A stretch of DNA of 64,000 nt from assembly GCF_008123425.1 (NCBI RefSeq), contig NZ_VSSS01000024.1:73374-137373 (forward strand). Reading direction: 5' to 3'. Shown here one piece after another: positions 24,944-35,365 of this stretch. The translations under genes and the position numbers were made by a program. The notes below the pieces were generated by a model, which made no database searches, was not told where the DNA came from, and was given only the letters and a program-made list of their open reading frames with translations. The DNA comes from Bradyrhizobium rifense. GTDB lineage: Bacteria > Pseudomonadota > Alphaproteobacteria > Rhizobiales > Xanthobacteraceae. Position 1 is the stretch's first letter; every line of letters starts with the position of its first letter.

Positions 24944-26887
24944 TCAACCGGCTTGCTTCACGCGCATGTACCATTCGACCAGTCGGCGAACCTGACGCTC
25001 GGTGTAGCCGCGCTCCACCATGCGTGAAACGAACTCGCCGTGCTTCTTCTCCGTCTCGCCGTCCTTCTTCGACCCGAACGAGATGACCGGAAGCAGGTCC
25101 TCGACCTGAGAGAATATCCGCTTTTCGATCACATCGCGAATCTTCTCGTAGGAGATCCAGGTCGGATTCTTGCCGCCGTTCTGGGCGCGCGACCGTAACG
25201 AGAATTTGACCACCTCGTTGCGGAAGTCCTTGGGGTTGGCGATGCCCGCCGGCTTCTCGATTTTCGTCAGTTCCTGGTTCAACAGTTCGCGATCGAGCAA
25301 CTGGCCGGTGTCGGCATCCTTGAAGTCCTGGTCCTCGATCCATGCATCCGCATAATCAACGTAGCGGTCGAACAGGTTCTGGCCGTAATCGGAGTAGGAT
25401 TCCAGATAAGCCTTCTGGATCTCGTTGCCGATGAACTCGGCGTAGCGCGGCGCAAGGTCTGCCTTGATGAATTCGAGGTAGCGCTTCTCGACTTCCTCAG
25501 GCAGCTGCTCGCGCTTGATCGACTGCTCCAGCGCGTACATCAGATGCACGGCGTCGGCGGCGACCTCCTGCGGATCGTGGTTGAAGGTCGCAGCCAGGAT
25601 CTTGAAGGCGAAGCGGGTGGAGACGCCGTCCATGCCTTCGTCGACGCCGGCGGCATCGCGATATTCCTGGACGCTGCGCGCCTTCGGATCGGATTCCTTC
25701 AGGCTCTCGCCGTCGTAAACCCGCATCTTGGCGAACACGGTGGAGTTCTCGTGCTTGCGCAGGCGCGACATCACCGAGAACCGCGCCAGTGTCTCCAGCG
25801 TCGAGGGCGCACATGGCGCGGCCGCGAGCTCGGAGCCCTGGATCAGCTTCTCGTAGATCTTCTGCTCTTCCGTGATCCGCAGGCAGTACGGCACCTTGAT
25901 CACGCAGATACGGTCGATGAAGGCCTCGTTGTTCTTGTTGGCCTTGAAGCTCGACCACTCCGCCTCGTTGGAGTGCGCGAGGATGACGCCGGTGAACGGG
26001 ATCGCGCCGATGTTCTCGGTGCCGATATAGTTGCCTTCCTGCGTTGCGGTCAGCAACGGATGCAGCATCTTGATCGGCGCCTTGAACATTTCGACGAACT
26101 CGAGCACGCCCTGGTTGGCGCGGTTGAGGCCGCCGGAATAGCTGTAGGCGTCGGGATCGTTCTGCGCGTAGGTTTCCAGCTTGCGGATATCGACCTTGCC
26201 GACCAGCGAGGAGATATCCTGGTTGTTCTCATCACCGGGTTCGGTCTTGGCAATACCGATCTGGCGCAGCCGCGACGGCTGGATCTTGGCGACGCGGAAT
26301 TGCGAAATGTCGCCGCCAAAGGCTTCCAGTCGCTTGTAGCACCACGGGCTCATCAAGCCGGTGAGACGACGGCGTGGAATGCCGTACTTCTCTTCCAGCA
26401 TCGGCCCCAGTTGATCGGGATCGAACAGGCTGAGCGGGCTCTCGAACACCGGCGAGAGTTCATCGCCGGCCTTGAGCACGTAGATCGGATGCACTTCCAT
26501 CAGCGACTTGAGCCGCTCGGCGAGCGAGGATTTGCCGCCGCCGACCGGGCCGAGCAGATAGAGAATCTGCTTGCGCTCTTCCAGGCCCTGCGCCGCATGT
26601 CGGAAGAAACCGACGATGCGCTCGATGGTCTCTTCCATGCCGTAGAAGCCGGCGAAGGCTGGATAGGTGCGGATCGTGCGGTTCAAAAAAATACGGCCAA
26701 GGCGTGGGTCCTTGGCCGTGTCAATCGTCTGAGGCTCACCGATCGCCGCTAGTAACCGTTCGGCCGAATTAGCGTATTTCATGGGATCGCTTCGACACGA
26801 TTCCAGGTATTCCGCCATCGACATGTCGTGCTGGCTTCTCGCCTCGAACGACTTAGCGAAAGCGTTGAACAAAGAATCGTTGTACAT
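24944..26887 (-). CDS. prkA: PrkA-type serine protein kinase/AAA+ protein
   Basis: A 647-residue protein of the PrkA/YeaG family. The AAA+ P-loop is GPVGGGKSSLAERLK (near residue 110), and the C-terminal part is the eukaryotic-kinase-related PrkA domain (SRFAFKILAATFNHDPQEVAADAVHLMYALEQSI). YeaG autophosphorylates and acts in nitrogen-starvation and stationary-phase stress in E. coli. The ATG at 26887 has GGAGAGGGA just upstream and yields MYNDSLFNAFAKSFE, the family start. A perfect GGAAC-N17-CGTT motif lies about 35 bases upstream, so EcfG control is likely. Confidence 0.94.
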   Translation of the reverse strand: MYNDSLFNAFAKSFEARSQHDMSMAEYLESCRSDPMKYANSAERLLAAIGEPQTIDTAKDPRLGRIFLNRTIRTYPAFAGFYGMEETIERIVGFFRHAAQGLEERKQILYLLGPVGGGKSSLAERLKSLMEVHPIYVLKAGDELSPVFESPLSLFDPDQLGPMLEEKYGIPRRRLTGLMSPWCYKRLEAFGGDISQFRVAKIQPSRLRQIGIAKTEPGDENNQDISSLVGKVDIRKLETYAQNDPDAYSYSGGLNRANQGVLEFVEMFKAPIKMLHPLLTATQEGNYIGTENIGAIPFTGVILAHSNEAEWSSFKANKNNEAFIDRICVIKVPYCLRITEEQKIYEKLIQGSELAAAPCAPSTLETLARFSVMSRLRKHENSTVFAKMRVYDGESLKESDPKARSVQEYRDAAGVDEGMDGVSTRFAFKILAATFNHDPQEVAADAVHLMYALEQSIKREQLPEEVEKRYLEFIKADLAPRYAEFIGNEIQKAYLESYSDYGQNLFDRYVDYADAWIEDQDFKDADTGQLLDRELLNQELTKIEKPAGIANPKDFRNEVVKFSLRSRAQNGGKNPTWISYEKIRDVIEKRIFSQVEDLLPVISFGSKKDGETEKKHGEFVSRMVERGYTERQVRRLVEWYMRVKQAG

Positions 26888-26921
26888 GATCCCTCTCCGC
26901 GTGAGTTCCGCCACAAGCTGA

Positions 26922-26947
26922 AACGAAAGCAGTTACTGGACCGTTCC
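26922..26947 (-). promoter_or_regulatory. EcfG-type stress promoter of prkA operon
   Basis: On the minus strand GGAAC (26947-26943) is separated by 17 bases from CGTT (26925-26922), followed by TC. This exactly fits the alphaproteobacterial general-stress sigma consensus GGAAC-N16/17-CGTT. The -10 end is about 35 bases upstream of the prkA ATG, a normal leader length. Confidence 0.72.
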
Positions 26948-27874
26948 TCAGGCCGCTTCTCGAATCAGCGTGAGCACATGACGTTCATTGGACACCCGGG
27001 CGCCAACACGACGCAACGCACAAGGTAGGCACTCGCTGAATTACGAACAGGCACTTGCCTGTAATTTGTGCGAATCTCTATCTATCTTCGCTCATTTCCT
27101 AGAAATGTCACTCGCTCGCCACATCCGGGCAATACCGGGGACGCGTCCCTCCGGCACTGCAACATAGAGCGATCTGCGAGCGGCGAACTTATGACGCTCG
27201 CGGGGCGATGCCTTGCACGCCGCGTTCATCTTCCCTTGCTGCAATGCGATGCGTAGGCTGCATGCAGCATGAATGTCGCGGCAAGCGCGCAGCGCTGTAT
27301 CAAAATCGGTCGCCAAACCCTCCGAAGGGATAACGTCGTTCTGCGTGGCGGCTCGGACGCTGGCGAGCTGCCGCACTTGATTTGAAAGCAAGCCGTTTGA
27401 AAGAAACGCCTGCGCTCAGCTGCGCCGTCGCGAGGCGCGCCGCGACCAGGAGCCGCATGAAGGATTGACCGATGTCGAGATCATGGGATGCGCCGATATG
27501 AACGGCGGATGGGATCAACGGCCGGTGATGGCCCACGGCAACGCCGTCAGGATGTGCGCGCATGCTTTTCCCCAGCATGGCCATTCGCGACCGAGCCAAT
27601 GACGATCAGACGGATCGATAACCGCTGACGACACTCCGCGACGCGACAGATGCCCTCGCGCAACAAGACCTCGGCCGAACCATCCCGGCCAATTTTTATT
27701 TACGCAAAAGCACGACTCCCGCCTGGATCGCCATGATCGCGACGGAGTTAGACTGAGAGAATGACGCCAATACCCTTGATTGGTTCCCTCCCGGGAGCAT
27801 GTGAGCTAAAGGATAGCGCGTCAGGACCGGCGCGGAAACCCCCTCCGCCCGCAGGCTTGGAGATAAAAAACATC
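26948..27874. other. Long intergenic region, no supported gene
   Basis: About 930 bases lie between the divergent prkA and tal-pgi operons. I see no convincing gene, tRNA, repeat family or insertion sequence. A 99-codon open frame on the minus strand (27300-27599) lacks a recognisable family and a good ribosome binding site. Local composition is slightly less GC-rich than the genes around it. It should contain the tal-pgi promoter and could hold a small RNA or an old gene remnant. Confidence 0.5.
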
Positions 27875-30724
27875 ATGAATCCCGTCAAAGAACTGGAAAA
27901 GCACGGACAAGCCGTCTGGCTGGACTTCCTCGCCCGCGGCTTCATCGCCAAGGGCGACCTGAAGCGGCTGATCGACACCGATGGCGTCAAGGGCATCACC
28001 TCCAATCCGTCGATCTTCGAGAAGGCGATCGGCAGCTCGGACGAATACGACGCCCCGATCGGCAAGGCGCTGAAGCGCGGCGACCGGACCGTGGCCGATT
28101 TGTTCGAGGCGGTCGCGATCGAGGACATCCAGAATGCCGCCGACGTGCTGCGGCCGGTCTATGACCGCCTCAAGGGCCATGACGGCTATGTCAGCCTCGA
28201 GGTCTCGCCCTATCTGGCGATGGACACCGCCGGCACCGTCGCCGAGGCGCGGCGGCTCTGGAAGGACGTCAATCGCAAGAACCTGATGGTGAAGGTGCCG
28301 GCGACGCCGGAGGGCCTGCCGGCGGTCGAAACGCTGATCGGCGACGGCATCAGCATCAACATCACCCTGCTGTTTTCGAAGGCCGTCTATCTCCAGGTCG
28401 CCGAGGCCTATCTCGCCGGCCTCGAGAAGTATGTCGCCGGCGGCGGCGACCCCTCGCATGTCGCGAGCGTGGCGAGCTTCTTCGTCAGCCGCATCGACTC
28501 CGTGGTCGACAAGCAGCTCGACGACAAGATCGCGCGGGCCAACGATCCATCCGAGAAGGAGCGCCTCGCCGCGCTGAAGGGCAAGGTCGCGATCGCCAAC
28601 GCCAAGGTCGCCTACCAGGACTACAAGCGCCTGTTCTCGGGCCCCCGCTGGGAGAAGCTCGCCGCCAAGGGCGCCAAGCCGCAGCGCATGCTGTGGGCCT
28701 CGACCGGCACCAAGAACAAGGATTACAGCGACGTGCTCTATGTCGAGGAGCTGATCGGCCCCGACACCGTGAACACCGTGCCGCCGGCGACGCTCGATGC
28801 GTTCCGCGACCATGGCAAGCCGCGCGACAGCCTGGAGGAAAACGTCGACGACGCCCGCCGCGTGCTGGAAGGGCTGGAACGCTCCGGCGTCTCGCTCGAC
28901 GCCATCACCGAGGAACTCGTCAAGGACGGCGTCAAGCAGTTCGCCGATGCCGCCGACAAGCTCTACGGCGCGGTCGCCCACAAGCGCGCAACCGTGCTCG
29001 GGCCCGCGATCGACCGCCAGCAGCTTTCGCTGGGCGAGGGCCTCGGCAAGGCCGTGGCCAAGAGCACCGAGGAATGGCGCGCCTCTGCCAAGATCCGCAA
29101 GCTGTGGCAGCGCGACAAATCGGTCTGGACCGGGACGGATGAGGACAAATGGCTCGGCTGGCTCGACAGCGCGGCGAAAGCCGACGTGGCCGACTATGAG
29201 GACTATGCCAACCGCGTGAAGGGCCAGAAATTCTCCGACGCCGTCGTGCTCGGCATGGGCGGATCGAGCCTCGGACCCGAGGTGTTGGCCGAGACCTTTG
29301 CAAGGAAGGCAGGCTTCCCGAAGCTGCACGTGCTGGATTCCACCGATCCGGCGCAGGTACGGGCGATGGAAGCCAAGATCGACATCGCCAACACCGTGTT
29401 CATCGTCTCCAGCAAATCCGGCGGCACCACCGAGCCGAACGCGATGAAAGATTATTTCCATGAGCGCGTGGCGCAGGCGCTCGGCCCGAAGGCCAAGACC
29501 GGCTTCCGCTTCATCGCGGTGACCGACCCCGGCTCCTCGCTGGAGAAGGCGGCCAAGAAGCTGAACTATGCCCGTATCTTCCATGGCGAGCCGTCGATCG
29601 GCGGCCGCTATTCGGTGCTGTCACCGTTCGGCCTGGTGCCGGCGGCCACGGCCGGCATCGACGTCAAGACCTTGATCAAGCATGCGCTCGCGATGGCGCG
29701 CTCCTGCGGACCGGACGTGCCACCAGCTGAGAACCCGGGCGTGCAGCTCGGCCTCGCCATGGGCCTCGCCGGCCTCGAAGGCCGCGACAAGATGACGATC
29801 CTGTCGTCGAAGAAGATCGCCGATTTCGGTGCCTGGGCCGAGCAGCTCATCGCGGAATCGACCGGCAAGGAGGGCAAGGGCCTGATCCCGATCGCCGGCG
29901 AGCCGCTGGGCGATCCCTCGGTCTACGGCACCGACCGGTTCTTCATCGACATTCGTACCGAAGGCGAAGCGGATGCCGGCCATGACGCAAAGCTCATCGC
30001 GCTCGAACAGGCCGGTCATCCCGTCGCCCGCATCGTGATGAAGTCGATCGACCATCTCGGTCAGGAATTCTTCCGCTTCGAGATGGCAACGGCCGTCGCG
30101 GGCTCGATCCTCGGCATCAATCCGTTCGACCAGCCCGACGTCGAAGCGGCGAAGATCAAGACCCGCGAGCTGACGTCGGCGTATGAGAAGACCGGCGCGC
30201 TGCCGGCCGAAGAGCCAGTGGTCAGCACCGCGGAGTTCGACCTCTACACCAACGACACCAACGCCGCCGCGTTGCGGACGATGGGAGCCAATGGCGACCT
30301 CACCTCATGGCTAAAGGCGCACATCACGCGCTCGCGGCGCGGCGATTATTTTGCCCTGCTCGGCTACATCGCGCGCGACAAGGCCACGATCGAGGCGCTT
30401 CAGGAGATGCGGACGGCCGTGCTCGAGAAGCGGCATCTGGCGACGGCCGCCGAATTCGGACCGCGCTTCCTGCACTCCACGGGCCAGGCCTACAAGGGCG
30501 GGCCCGACAGCGGCGTGTTCCTCCAGATCACCGCCGATGACGCCAAGGACCTGGCCGTGCCGGGCCAGAAGGCAAGCTTCGGCGTGATCAAGGCAGCACA
30601 GGCGCGCGGCGATTTCGACGTGCTTACCGAGCGCGGCCGGCGCGCGCTCCGGGTGCACCTGAAGGGTCCGCTCAAGAAAGGTCTCGCGGCACTCAATGCC
30701 GCACTCACAGACGCACTGAATTAA
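27875..30724 (+). CDS. tal-pgi: Bifunctional transaldolase/glucose-6-phosphate isomerase
   Basis: A 949-residue fusion joining the pentose-phosphate pathway and glycolysis. Residues about 1-370 are transaldolase, with Schiff-base lysine K140 in [12 protein letters not shown] and the [11 protein letters not shown] motif. Residues about 390-949 are phosphoglucose isomerase, with [16 protein letters not shown] and [16 protein letters not shown]; this isomerase lacks the classic eukaryote-like C-terminus and resembles other rhizobial fusions. The ATG at 27875 gives [17 protein letters not shown], the usual transaldolase start; upstream in-frame codons look non-coding. First gene of the tal-pgi-gnd-zwf-pgl-gntK cluster. 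Confidence 0.94.
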   Translation: MNPVKELEKHGQAVWLDFLARGFIAKGDLKRLIDTDGVKGITSNPSIFEKAIGSSDEYDAPIGKALKRGDRTVADLFEAVAIEDIQNAADVLRPVYDRLKGHDGYVSLEVSPYLAMDTAGTVAEARRLWKDVNRKNLMVKVPATPEGLPAVETLIGDGISINITLLFSKAVYLQVAEAYLAGLEKYVAGGGDPSHVASVASFFVSRIDSVVDKQLDDKIARANDPSEKERLAALKGKVAIANAKVAYQDYKRLFSGPRWEKLAAKGAKPQRMLWASTGTKNKDYSDVLYVEELIGPDTVNTVPPATLDAFRDHGKPRDSLEENVDDARRVLEGLERSGVSLDAITEELVKDGVKQFADAADKLYGAVAHKRATVLGPAIDRQQLSLGEGLGKAVAKSTEEWRASAKIRKLWQRDKSVWTGTDEDKWLGWLDSAAKADVADYEDYANRVKGQKFSDAVVLGMGGSSLGPEVLAETFARKAGFPKLHVLDSTDPAQVRAMEAKIDIANTVFIVSSKSGGTTEPNAMKDYFHERVAQALGPKAKTGFRFIAVTDPGSSLEKAAKKLNYARIFHGEPSIGGRYSVLSPFGLVPAATAGIDVKTLIKHALAMARSCGPDVPPAENPGVQLGLAMGLAGLEGRDKMTILSSKKIADFGAWAEQLIAESTGKEGKGLIPIAGEPLGDPSVYGTDRFFIDIRTEGEADAGHDAKLIALEQAGHPVARIVMKSIDHLGQEFFRFEMATAVAGSILGINPFDQPDVEAAKIKTRELTSAYEKTGALPAEEPVVSTAEFDLYTNDTNAAALRTMGANGDLTSWLKAHITRSRRGDYFALLGYIARDKATIEALQEMRTAVLEKRHLATAAEFGPRFLHSTGQAYKGGPDSGVFLQITADDAKDLAVPGQKASFGVIKAAQARGDFDVLTERGRRALRVHLKGPLKKGLAALNAALTDALN

Positions 30725-30737
30725 GGGGATCTCTCAC

Positions 30738-31736
30738 ATGCAACTCGGCATGATCGGCCTCGGCCGGATGGGCGGCAACATCGTTCGCCGGCTGATGCGC
30801 CACGGCCATTCGACCGTGGTCTATGACAAGGACGCCAAGGCCGTCGCCGGCCTGGCCGCGGATGGCGCAGTCGGCTCGGCGACGCTGGAAGAGTTCATCT
30901 CGAAACTGGAGCGGCCGCGCACGGCCTGGGTGATGCTGCCTGCGGGCCGCATCACCGAGCAAACCATCGACACGATCGCGGGCGCGATGCAGGAAGGCGA
31001 CGTCATCATCGATGGCGGCAACACCTTCTGGCAGGACGACGTTCGCCGCGGCAAGGCGCTGATCGCGCGCGGCATCCACTATGTCGACGTCGGCACCTCC
31101 GGCGGCGTCTGGGGCCTCGACCGCGGCTATTGCATGATGATCGGCGGCGAGAAGCCGGTGGTCGACCGGCTCGATCCGATCTTTGCGGCACTCGCGCCCG
31201 GCGCCGGCGACATTCCGCGCACCGAAGGACGTGACGGCCGCGATCCCCGCATCGAGCAGGGCTACATCCATGCAGGTCCGGTCGGCGCCGGCCATTTCGT
31301 CAAGATGATCCACAACGGCATCGAATACGGCCTGATGCAGGCCTATGCCGAGGGTTTTGATATTCTCAAGAACGCCAATATCGATGCGCTGCCCGTGGAC
31401 CATCGCTTCGATTTCAATCTCCCCGATATCGCCGAGGTTTGGCGCCGCGGTTCGGTGATCCCCTCCTGGCTGCTCGACCTCACCTCAACCGCGCTCGCCG
31501 ATAACCCGACGCTGTCGGAATATTCCGGGTTCGTGGAAGATTCCGGCGAAGGTCGCTGGACCGTGAATGCGGCAATCGACGAGGCCGTGCCGGCCGAAGT
31601 CCTGACCGCGGCTCTGTATGCACGTTTCCGTTCCCGCAAGGAACACACCTTCGCCGAAAAAATTCTCTCTGCGATGCGCGCGGGCTTCGGCGGCCACAAG
31701 GAGCCAAAGCAGCCGGACGCTTCGAAACCCAAATAA
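30738..31736 (+). CDS. gnd: 6-phosphogluconate dehydrogenase, short form
   Basis: Oxidatively decarboxylates 6-phosphogluconate to ribulose 5-phosphate. The 332-residue protein is the short, decarboxylating type (YqeC/GntZ-like, often NAD-preferring) rather than the 470-residue enzyme. It has the Rossmann motif [13 protein letters not shown], the substrate segment [19 protein letters not shown], and the catalytic Lys in [14 protein letters not shown]. It starts 13 bases after tal-pgi and is followed 29 bases later by zwf. Confidence 0.93.
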   Translation: MQLGMIGLGRMGGNIVRRLMRHGHSTVVYDKDAKAVAGLAADGAVGSATLEEFISKLERPRTAWVMLPAGRITEQTIDTIAGAMQEGDVIIDGGNTFWQDDVRRGKALIARGIHYVDVGTSGGVWGLDRGYCMMIGGEKPVVDRLDPIFAALAPGAGDIPRTEGRDGRDPRIEQGYIHAGPVGAGHFVKMIHNGIEYGLMQAYAEGFDILKNANIDALPVDHRFDFNLPDIAEVWRRGSVIPSWLLDLTSTALADNPTLSEYSGFVEDSGEGRWTVNAAIDEAVPAEVLTAALYARFRSRKEHTFAEKILSAMRAGFGGHKEPKQPDASKPK

Positions 31737-31765
31737 AAACTCCACAAAGCGAAGGCCAATCGTTC

Positions 31766-33277
31766 GTGACAAAAGACCCGCAAGCAAAGCGCAAGCCGGA
31801 AAATTGCGCCTTCATCATCTTTGGCGTCACCGGCGACCTCACCCATCGCCTGGTGATGCCCTCGCTCTACAATCTCGCAGCCGAGCACATGCTGCCGGAA
31901 AAGTTCTGCGTCGTCGGCGTGGCCCGCAACGGCCAGTCCGATGACGAGCTGCGCGACAGCCTGCTGAAGGGCCTGAAGCAATTCGCGACGCGGCCCGTGG
32001 ACGACGACATTGCCCGGAAGCTGCTGGAATGCGTGACCTTCGTCGAAGCCGATGCGAAGGACCCGCCGTCGTTCGACCGCCTGCGCGAACATCTGGATTC
32101 GCTGGAATGCGCGCAGGACACCGGCGGCAATCGCCTGTTCTACCTGGCGACCCCGCCCGCCGCTTTCGCGCCGACCGCGCGCGAGCTCGGCCGCACCGGT
32201 ATGATGAAGGAGAACGGCGCCTGGCGGCGACTGGTGATCGAAAAACCGTTCGGTACCGACCTCGCATCGGCCAAGGCGCTGAATGCCGAGCTGCTGAAGA
32301 TCATGGAAGAGCACCAGATCTACCGGATCGATCACTATCTCGGCAAGGAGACGGTGCAGAACATCCTGGTGCTGCGCTTCGCCAACGGCATGTTCGAGCC
32401 GATCTGGAATCGCAACCACATCGACCACATCCAGATCACGGTGGAGGAAAAGCTCGGCGTCGGCCATCGCGGCGGCTTCTACGACGCTACCGGCGCGCTG
32501 CGCGACATGGTGCCGAACCATCTGTTCCAGCTGATGTCGCTGGTCGCGATGGAGCCTCCGGCGCGCTTCGACGCACATTCCGTGCGCTCCGAGAAGGCCG
32601 AGGTGCTTTCCGCAATTCAACAGCCCACGGAAGAAGAAGCACTGAGGCGCTCGGTTCGCGGGCAGTATCTCGCCGGTCGGATCGGCGACGACGATATCAT
32701 CGACTATCGCAAGACCGAGGAGGTCAAGCCCGGCAGCACCACCGAGACCTATGTCGCGCTGAAACTTCTGATCGACAATTGGCGTTGGGCCGGCGTGCCG
32801 TTCTATCTGCGGACCGGCAAGGCGCTCGGTCACAAGCGGACGGAAGTGGCGATCAAGTTCAAGCAGGCGCCACTGTCGATGTTCAACGGGACCACGGTCG
32901 ACCGTCTCTCGCAGAACTTTCTCACCATCGGCATCGCGCCAACCGAGACCATCGAGCTTCAGTTCAACGCCAAGATTCCTGGGCCGAGCATCACCATCGA
33001 CGGCGTCGAGATGAAGTTCAAGTACGGCGACTATTTCCGTGCCGATCCTTCGACCGGCTACGAGACGCTGATCTACGACTGCATGATCGGCGACAACATC
33101 CTGTTTCAGCGCGCCGACGGCGTCGAAGCCGGATGGGAAGCGGTACAGCCGTTCCTCGATGCCTGGAAGAGCGCAGGCACCAACGGCATCGAAACCTATG
33201 AGGCCGGCAGCGATGGCCCCGCCTGCGCCGACGAGCTGCTGCGGCGCGACGGCCGAAGCTGGCGGAAATTTTCGTGA
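31766..33277 (+). CDS. zwf: Glucose-6-phosphate 1-dehydrogenase
   Basis: First oxidative step of the pentose-phosphate and Entner-Doudoroff routes: glucose 6-phosphate to 6-phosphogluconolactone with NAD(P). The 503-residue protein has FGVTGDLTHRLVMPSLYNL for the nucleotide fold (GxTGDL type), EKPFGTDLASA, and the catalytic RIDHYLGKETVQN. The start is GTG 31766 (MTKDPQAKRKPENC). The stop overlaps the pgl start region. Confidence 0.94.
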   Translation: MTKDPQAKRKPENCAFIIFGVTGDLTHRLVMPSLYNLAAEHMLPEKFCVVGVARNGQSDDELRDSLLKGLKQFATRPVDDDIARKLLECVTFVEADAKDPPSFDRLREHLDSLECAQDTGGNRLFYLATPPAAFAPTARELGRTGMMKENGAWRRLVIEKPFGTDLASAKALNAELLKIMEEHQIYRIDHYLGKETVQNILVLRFANGMFEPIWNRNHIDHIQITVEEKLGVGHRGGFYDATGALRDMVPNHLFQLMSLVAMEPPARFDAHSVRSEKAEVLSAIQQPTEEEALRRSVRGQYLAGRIGDDDIIDYRKTEEVKPGSTTETYVALKLLIDNWRWAGVPFYLRTGKALGHKRTEVAIKFKQAPLSMFNGTTVDRLSQNFLTIGIAPTETIELQFNAKIPGPSITIDGVEMKFKYGDYFRADPSTGYETLIYDCMIGDNILFQRADGVEAGWEAVQPFLDAWKSAGTNGIETYEAGSDGPACADELLRRDGRSWRKFS

Positions 33278-34026
33278 TGGCAGCGGCCGGAGAGCCGAAG
33301 CTGATCGTCGTCGCCGATCCTGAGGCCCTGGCGCAGGCCGCGGCCGAGCGGGTGATGGCTCTGATTTCGGCCAATCCCGGCCGTATCGCAATCTGCCTCA
33401 CCGGCGGCTCGAGCCCGAAGAAGCTCTATCAGCTGCTCGGCAGCGACGCCTGGCGCGGCAAAATCCCCTGGGATCGTGTGCACTGGTTCATCGGCGACGA
33501 GCGTTTTGTCTCGGAGAGCGATCCCCTGAACAACATGGCGGTCGCGCGCGCGACCTTTCTCGACCGCAATGCGCCGGCCGGACACATCCATCCGATCCCG
33601 ACCACGGCCGAAAACCCGGACGAGAGCGCCGAGGCCTATGCGCGCAAGCTAAAAGCCTTCTACGGCTCAGACCAGCTCGATCCGGCGCGGCCGCTGTTCG
33701 ATCTGGTGCTGATGGGCGCCGGCCCTGATGGCCACACTGCATCGCTGTTTCCCGGCTATCCCGCCGTCGAGGAGACCGCGCGCTGGGTTGTCGGCGTGCC
33801 AAAAGCCAACGTCGCGCCCTTCGTGCCGCGGGTCTCGCTGACGCTGCCTGCGCTGGCCTCATGCCGCGAGATGCTGTTCGAGATTGCCGGGCATGACAAG
33901 CAGCCGATCTTGACGCGCCTCCTCAATGGCGAGACTCTGCCGGCTGTACGCGCGCGCTCGAATGGTGAGACCGTCTGGATGGTCGACCAGGCCGCGCTTC
34001 CGGAGGGAATTCGTGGCGGGCGCTAA
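33277..34026 (+). CDS. pgl: 6-phosphogluconolactonase
   Basis: Hydrolyses 6-phosphogluconolactone to 6-phosphogluconate. A 249-residue DevB-type protein with CLTGGSSPKKLYQLL, HWFIGDERFVSESDPLNNM and the catalytic GAGPDGHTASLFPG. The ATG at 33277 shares its first base with the last base of the zwf stop; a GTG at 33274 is possible and would add one residue. It follows zwf in the expected pathway order, and its 3' end overlaps gntK by 14 bases. Confidence 0.92.
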   Translation: MAAAGEPKLIVVADPEALAQAAAERVMALISANPGRIAICLTGGSSPKKLYQLLGSDAWRGKIPWDRVHWFIGDERFVSESDPLNNMAVARATFLDRNAPAGHIHPIPTTAENPDESAEAYARKLKAFYGSDQLDPARPLFDLVLMGAGPDGHTASLFPGYPAVEETARWVVGVPKANVAPFVPRVSLTLPALASCREMLFEIAGHDKQPILTRLLNGETLPAVRARSNGETVWMVDQAALPEGIRGGR

Positions 34027-34555
34027 AGCACCTTGTGCGTTGATCGTGATGGGCGTGTCGGGTTCGGGCAAGAGCACGGTGGCGGAATTGCTCGGCAAGC
34101 GGCTCGGCTGGCGATTCGAGGATGGCGACAGCTTTCACCCCGCGAGCAATGTCGCGAAGATGCGGGCCGGCCATCCCCTCACCGACGAGGACCGCTGGCC
34201 ATGGCTCAGCGCCATCGCCGACGAGATCGCGCGGGTCTGCAACAAGGGCGAGCACGTCATCATCGCCTGCTCGGCGCTCAAGCACACCTACCGCGACGTG
34301 CTGCTGCGCGGACGCGACGACGTGCGCTTCGTGTTCCTGAAGGGCACGCAGGAGCTGATCGCCGACCGGCTCGCGCACCGCAAGGGCCATTTCATGCCGC
34401 CCGGGCTCCTCACCAGCCAGTTCAACACGCTGGAGCCGCCCGTGGCGAGCGAACATGTCATCACGGCGTCGATCGACGAATCGGTCGAGGCGATTGTGGA
34501 CGGCATCGTGCGGCAATTGAAAATCGACGGCGGAAAAAGCAGGGCTCAGCCATGA
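34013..34555 (+). CDS. gntK: Gluconokinase
   Basis: Phosphorylates gluconate to 6-phosphogluconate. The 180-residue thermoresistant-type kinase has the P-loop GVSGSGKSTVAELL, then FEDGDSFHPASNVAKMRAGHPLTDEDRWPWL and the late segment MPPGLLTSQFNTLEPP. The start is GTG at 34013, preceded by CGGAGGG; it lies within the end of pgl. No gluconate transporter is present in the window. The kinase feeds external or PQQ-dehydrogenase-derived gluconate into the same pathway. Confidence 0.92.
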   Translation: MAGAKAPCALIVMGVSGSGKSTVAELLGKRLGWRFEDGDSFHPASNVAKMRAGHPLTDEDRWPWLSAIADEIARVCNKGEHVIIACSALKHTYRDVLLRGRDDVRFVFLKGTQELIADRLAHRKGHFMPPGLLTSQFNTLEPPVASEHVITASIDESVEAIVDGIVRQLKIDGGKSRAQP

Positions 34556-35364
34556 CCAAAATCTCACTCGTGGTTTCCGACGTCGACGGCACGCTGCTGA
34601 CCAAGGACAAGACGCTGACGGACCGCGCACGGTCCGCGGTGCAGCGGCTGCACCAGGCCGGCATCGGCTTCACCATCACCTCCAGCCGCCCCGCGATCGG
34701 CATGCGCTTTCTGATCGAACCGCTGGCGCTATGGCTGCCGGTCGGCCCGTTCAACGGCTCCTCGATCGTCGACCCTGAGATGAATCCGGTCGAGCAGCAT
34801 TTGATCCCGAAAAGCGCGGCCGAGCGCAGCTTGCAAATCCTCCGCGAGTTCGGCGCCGACATCTGGCTGTTCACCTACGACAAATGGCTGATCGACAACC
34901 CGGCCGGCAAATATGTCGCGCATGAGCAGCACACGATCCGCTCCGAGCCGACCATCGTGACGGATTTTTCGCCCTACCTCGCCAGCGCCTGCAAGATCGT
35001 CGGCGCCAGCGCCGATGCGGCAGGGCTCGAGGCTTGCGAGAAGGCGATGCAGCAGGCGCTCGGCAGCGAGGCCACTGCCGTCCGCTCGCAGACCTATTAT
35101 CTCGACATCACCCCGCCCGGCTTCGACAAGGGCACCTTCGTGCAGGCCATAGCCAAGCGGCTGGGAATCTCCACCGACGCGGTCGCCACCATCGGCGACA
35201 TGCAGAACGATCTCGCGATGTTCCGCGTCAGCGGCACCTCGATCGCCATGGGCAACGCCACCGACAGCGTCAAGGAGCAGGCGACCAACGTCACCGCGAC
35301 CAACGAGCAGGATGGTTTTGCGGAAGCGATGGAGATGATCTTGACGCGGAACGGGGCTGGTTAG
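34552..35364 (+). CDS. Cof-type HAD-family phosphatase
   Basis: A 270-residue haloacid dehalogenase superfamily phosphatase. Motif I is SDVDGTLLTKDKTL with two aspartates, motif II sits around TSSRP, and motif IV is TIGDMQNDLAMF. The C2-type cap of about 100 residues fits the Cof/SPP-like group, which includes sugar and mannosyl phosphatases. Co-operonic position with gluconate and pentose-phosphate genes suggests a sugar-phosphate substrate, but this is an inference. The ATG overlaps the gntK stop (ATGA). It ends one base from the convergent GH15 stop. Confidence 0.88.
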   Translation: MTKISLVVSDVDGTLLTKDKTLTDRARSAVQRLHQAGIGFTITSSRPAIGMRFLIEPLALWLPVGPFNGSSIVDPEMNPVEQHLIPKSAAERSLQILREFGADIWLFTYDKWLIDNPAGKYVAHEQHTIRSEPTIVTDFSPYLASACKIVGASADAAGLEACEKAMQQALGSEATAVRSQTYYLDITPPGFDKGTFVQAIAKRLGISTDAVATIGDMQNDLAMFRVSGTSIAMGNATDSVKEQATNVTATNEQDGFAEAMEMILTRNGAG

Positions 35365-35365
35365 C

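Noticed and set aside
24944..26887. PrkA and SpoVR as evidence of sporulation
   Set aside because: These families are widespread in non-sporulating proteobacteria as a stress operon; no other sporulation gene is present.
27300..27599. Minus-strand 99-codon open frame in the long intergenic region
   Set aside because: No family resemblance, no clear ribosome binding site and no partner; kept only as a note within the intergenic entry.
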